The notes under the pieces were generated by a model. It searched no databases. It saw only the letters and a list, made by a program, of their open reading frames with translations, and was not told the DNA's origin. From an uncultured Collinsella sp. (lineage in GTDB: Bacteria; Actinomycetota; Coriobacteriia; Coriobacteriales; Coriobacteriaceae): a stretch of 6,940 nucleotides of DNA. The first letter of the stretch is position 1. Every line of letters starts with the position of its first letter. The stretch covers positions 1-6,940 of the forward strand of contig URRJ01000095.1 of assembly GCA_900550205.1 (NCBI GenBank), read 5' to 3'. The translations under genes and the position numbers were made by a program. This document shows positions 5,972 to 6,940 of the stretch, one piece after another.

Positions 5972-6096
5972 GCTGGCCGCATGGGGTAACTTCCCAGCGC
6001 GTCCTCGGACATGAAAGAACCCCCGCTGCGCACTACGTGCGGCGGGGGTTCTTTCGTCCTGCGGAATGCGCTGGGAAGTTACCCCATGCGGCCAGC
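5972..6096. repeat. Nested inverted-repeat element C between convergent genes
   Basis: The outer arms, 5972-6000 and 6068-6096, are perfect 29-bp inverted repeats. Inside are a left flank GTCCTCGGACAT (6001-6012), an inner perfect 14-bp stem (6013-6026 with 6042-6055), a cap CGCAC-TAC-GTGCG (6029-6041) and a right flank GTCCTGCGGAAT (6056-6067). Both flanks are 12 nt, as in the element at 3460-3566; they differ by two and one bases respectively. Flank pairing is GGAC (6007-6010) with GTCC (6056-6059), and TCC (6002-6004) with GGA (6063-6065). The left flank could alternatively pair with GTCCGAGG at 5950-5957, which starts at the last base of the larD stop. Confidence 0.88.
6013..6055. terminator. 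Inner hairpin of element C, probable bidirectional terminator
   Basis: The stem GAAAGAACCCCCGC / GCGGGGGTTCTTTC is perfectly paired and reads the same on both strands, with an A-rich 5' side and T-rich 3' side. It lies between the convergent larD and tetR ends, where a shared terminator is expected. It begins 62 bases after the larD stop. Confidence 0.7.
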
Positions 6097-6192
6097 TGCG
6101 GGATTTTAGTCGCGTTGGAACAAGCAACCAACATATATATCTGAATTTGGACGGGAGGGGCTTATTGCTGGTAGGGGCGTTGAAGCGCGAGT

Positions 6193-6241
6193 GATACTTT
6201 GGGATGCGTGGCGGCTTGGGTTGGGGCGATGCTTTGGGATG
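6193..6241. repeat. Short direct repeat GATRCTTTGGGATG
   Basis: GATACTTTGGGATG (6193-6206) and GATGCTTTGGGATG (6228-6241) are 14-nt direct copies with one mismatch, 35 bp apart, just downstream of the tetR stop. The rest of 6097-6251 shows no gene or clear signal apart from a short ATATATAT run near 6131-6139. Confidence 0.5.
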
Positions 6242-6251
6242 AGCTTCTTAC

Positions 6252-6791
6252 TTAGTTGAAGAGGGGTTTTATGGCTGATAGGTAGTCTTTGGCTACGTCC
6301 TCTTTTGGGGCTTGAAAGTTGTGCCAGGCCCACCATTGGACCATTCCTACGAAGCTTGAGGCTATGTGGTGTAGTAGGAAGCTTCGGTCCATGGTGGCGG
6401 CGGGGCCTGCGGGTTCGACGGGGACGGTTTCGGCTGCGCGCGACATGATGGTCTTGCGGAGACAGTCGGCGAAGACGCGTGAGCCGGCGCCGGCTACCAG
6501 CGCTCGGACGCCCTGGCGGCGCTCCCAGAGGTTGTTGAGAATATGCTCGACCTGCACGAGTGGGTCGTCGAGGGGCGTACCGTCATCGTCGAGGGCATGG
6601 GTGCAGATATCGCACACGAGTTCAGCGAGCAGGTCATCTTTGCTCTTGAAGAGGCCGTAGAACGTGGCCCGACCCACATGGGCGCGAGCGATGATGTCGC
6701 CGACGGTGATCTTGCCGTAGTCCTCTTCGCGCAGCAGCTCGGAGAACGCCGCAACGATGGCAGCGCGGCTTTTTGCCTTGCGGGCATCCAT
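6252..6791 (-). CDS. TetR-family transcriptional regulator beside larC
   Basis: The 179-residue protein has a TetR N-terminal DNA-binding domain: helices from about residues 8-57, with the helix-turn-helix near 28-48 and the hallmark VGRATFYGLFKSKDDLL at 39-55. The ligand-binding half is divergent. Its end (FLLHHIASSFVGMVQWW followed by APKEDVAKDYLSAIKPLF) resembles the TetR C-terminal domain seen in many Gram-positive regulators. The ATG at 6791 is chosen because MDARKAKSR is a typical family start; the frame extends to a TTG at 6839, but those codons overlap the larC end. Only two bases separate the larC stop from this ATG and no strong ribosome site is seen, so translation is probably coupled to larC. 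It is a candidate regulator of the neighbouring lactate genes, by context only; ligand and targets are unknown. Confidence 0.85.
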   Translation of the reverse strand: MDARKAKSRAAIVAAFSELLREEDYGKITVGDIIARAHVGRATFYGLFKSKDDLLAELVCDICTHALDDDGTPLDDPLVQVEHILNNLWERRQGVRALVAGAGSRVFADCLRKTIMSRAAETVPVEPAGPAATMDRSFLLHHIASSFVGMVQWWAWHNFQAPKEDVAKDYLSAIKPLFN

Positions 6792-6793
6792 GG

Positions 6794-6940
6794 CTATGCG
6801 TCCGCGTGAACGAGCAGGCAGCGAAGCGTACCGGAGCAACCCTCGTAGGGGCGCTTGCCAGCGCCGTAGCCGACGGCTTCGATGCGGTAGCGTGAGGGCA
6901 GTTGGTCGGACGTACGCAGCGCGGGGACGATGGCGGCGCC
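6794..6940 (-). CDS. larC: LarC1-type nickel-insertion protein, C-terminal end (5' part outside window)
   Basis: Read on the minus strand from the window edge, 48 codons are open to a TAG at 6796-6794. The product opens with GAAIVPAL and contains YRIEAVGYGAGKRPYEG and TLRCLLV, matching the end of the LarC1 (DUF111) domain, where GAA(I/L) and VGYGAG are conserved, followed usually by a PNxLR segment. LarC inserts nickel into the pincer nucleotide of LarA using CTP. In full-length LarC a second domain, LarC2, follows this point; in Lactobacillus it is reached through a frameshift. Here the frame stops and tetR begins two bases later, so LarC2 is not encoded downstream. The usual PN of PNxLR appears altered (CSGTLR). 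Identification rests on short motifs plus the adjacent larA, so it is good but not certain. Confidence 0.75.
   Translation of the reverse strand, partial: GAAIVPALRTSDQLPSRYRIEAVGYGAGKRPYEGCSGTLRCLLVHADA

Noticed and set aside
5129..6127. A 332-codon minus-strand frame opposite the channel gene and through element C
   Set aside because: It is antisense to the larD-like gene, crosses the nested inverted repeat, and has no recognisable domain.

Overview
The window is high-GC, densely coding bacterial DNA. Its gene content and codon style (G/C at third positions, almost no TTA/CTA/TCA codons) fit an anaerobic actinomycete of the Coriobacteriia, Collinsella-like. That placement rests on recall of similar sequences and was not checked by a search. 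There is no sign of phage, plasmid, insertion sequence, CRISPR array, rRNA or tRNA.

Layout: (1) 1-353, + strand: the C-terminal end of histidyl-tRNA synthetase (hisS). (2) 354-610: hairpin terminator(s), then a promoter with a perfect TATAAT box preceded by two AT-rich palindromes. (3) 611-3424, +: phosphoenolpyruvate carboxylase (ppc), the anaplerotic route from PEP to oxaloacetate. (4) 3425-3891: a 467-base gene-free stretch with a large nested inverted repeat (element B) and three small GC-rich hairpins. (5) 3892-5169, +: nickel-pincer lactate racemase LarA, starting at a TTG. (6) 5219-5950, +: an aquaporin-family channel resembling the lactate channel LarD. (7) 5951-6251: a second nested inverted repeat (element C) between convergent genes. 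(8) 6252-6791, -: a TetR-type regulator. (9) 6794-6940, -: the C-terminal end of a LarC1-type nickel-insertion protein, running off the window.

Genes 5-9 form a lactate racemisation locus: larA and a larD-like channel on one strand, convergent with larC and a regulator on the other. LarA interconverts D- and L-lactate and needs a nickel-pincer nucleotide made by LarB, LarE and LarC. larB, larE and the LarC2 part are not visible and would lie beyond 6940 or elsewhere. The TetR protein, two bases downstream of larC, is a plausible local regulator; the known Lactobacillus system uses a Crp/Fnr-type LarR instead.

The most unusual feature is the pair of nested inverted repeats (B 3460-3566, C 5972-6096). 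They share one architecture: a long outer stem, a 12-nt conserved left flank, an inner 14-15 bp stem capped by a 5-bp stem-loop, and a 12-nt conserved right flank. The stem sequences differ completely while pairing is perfectly kept, and a base pair inside the conserved flanks also covaries. This looks like a structured, repeated intergenic element family rather than two ordinary terminators.
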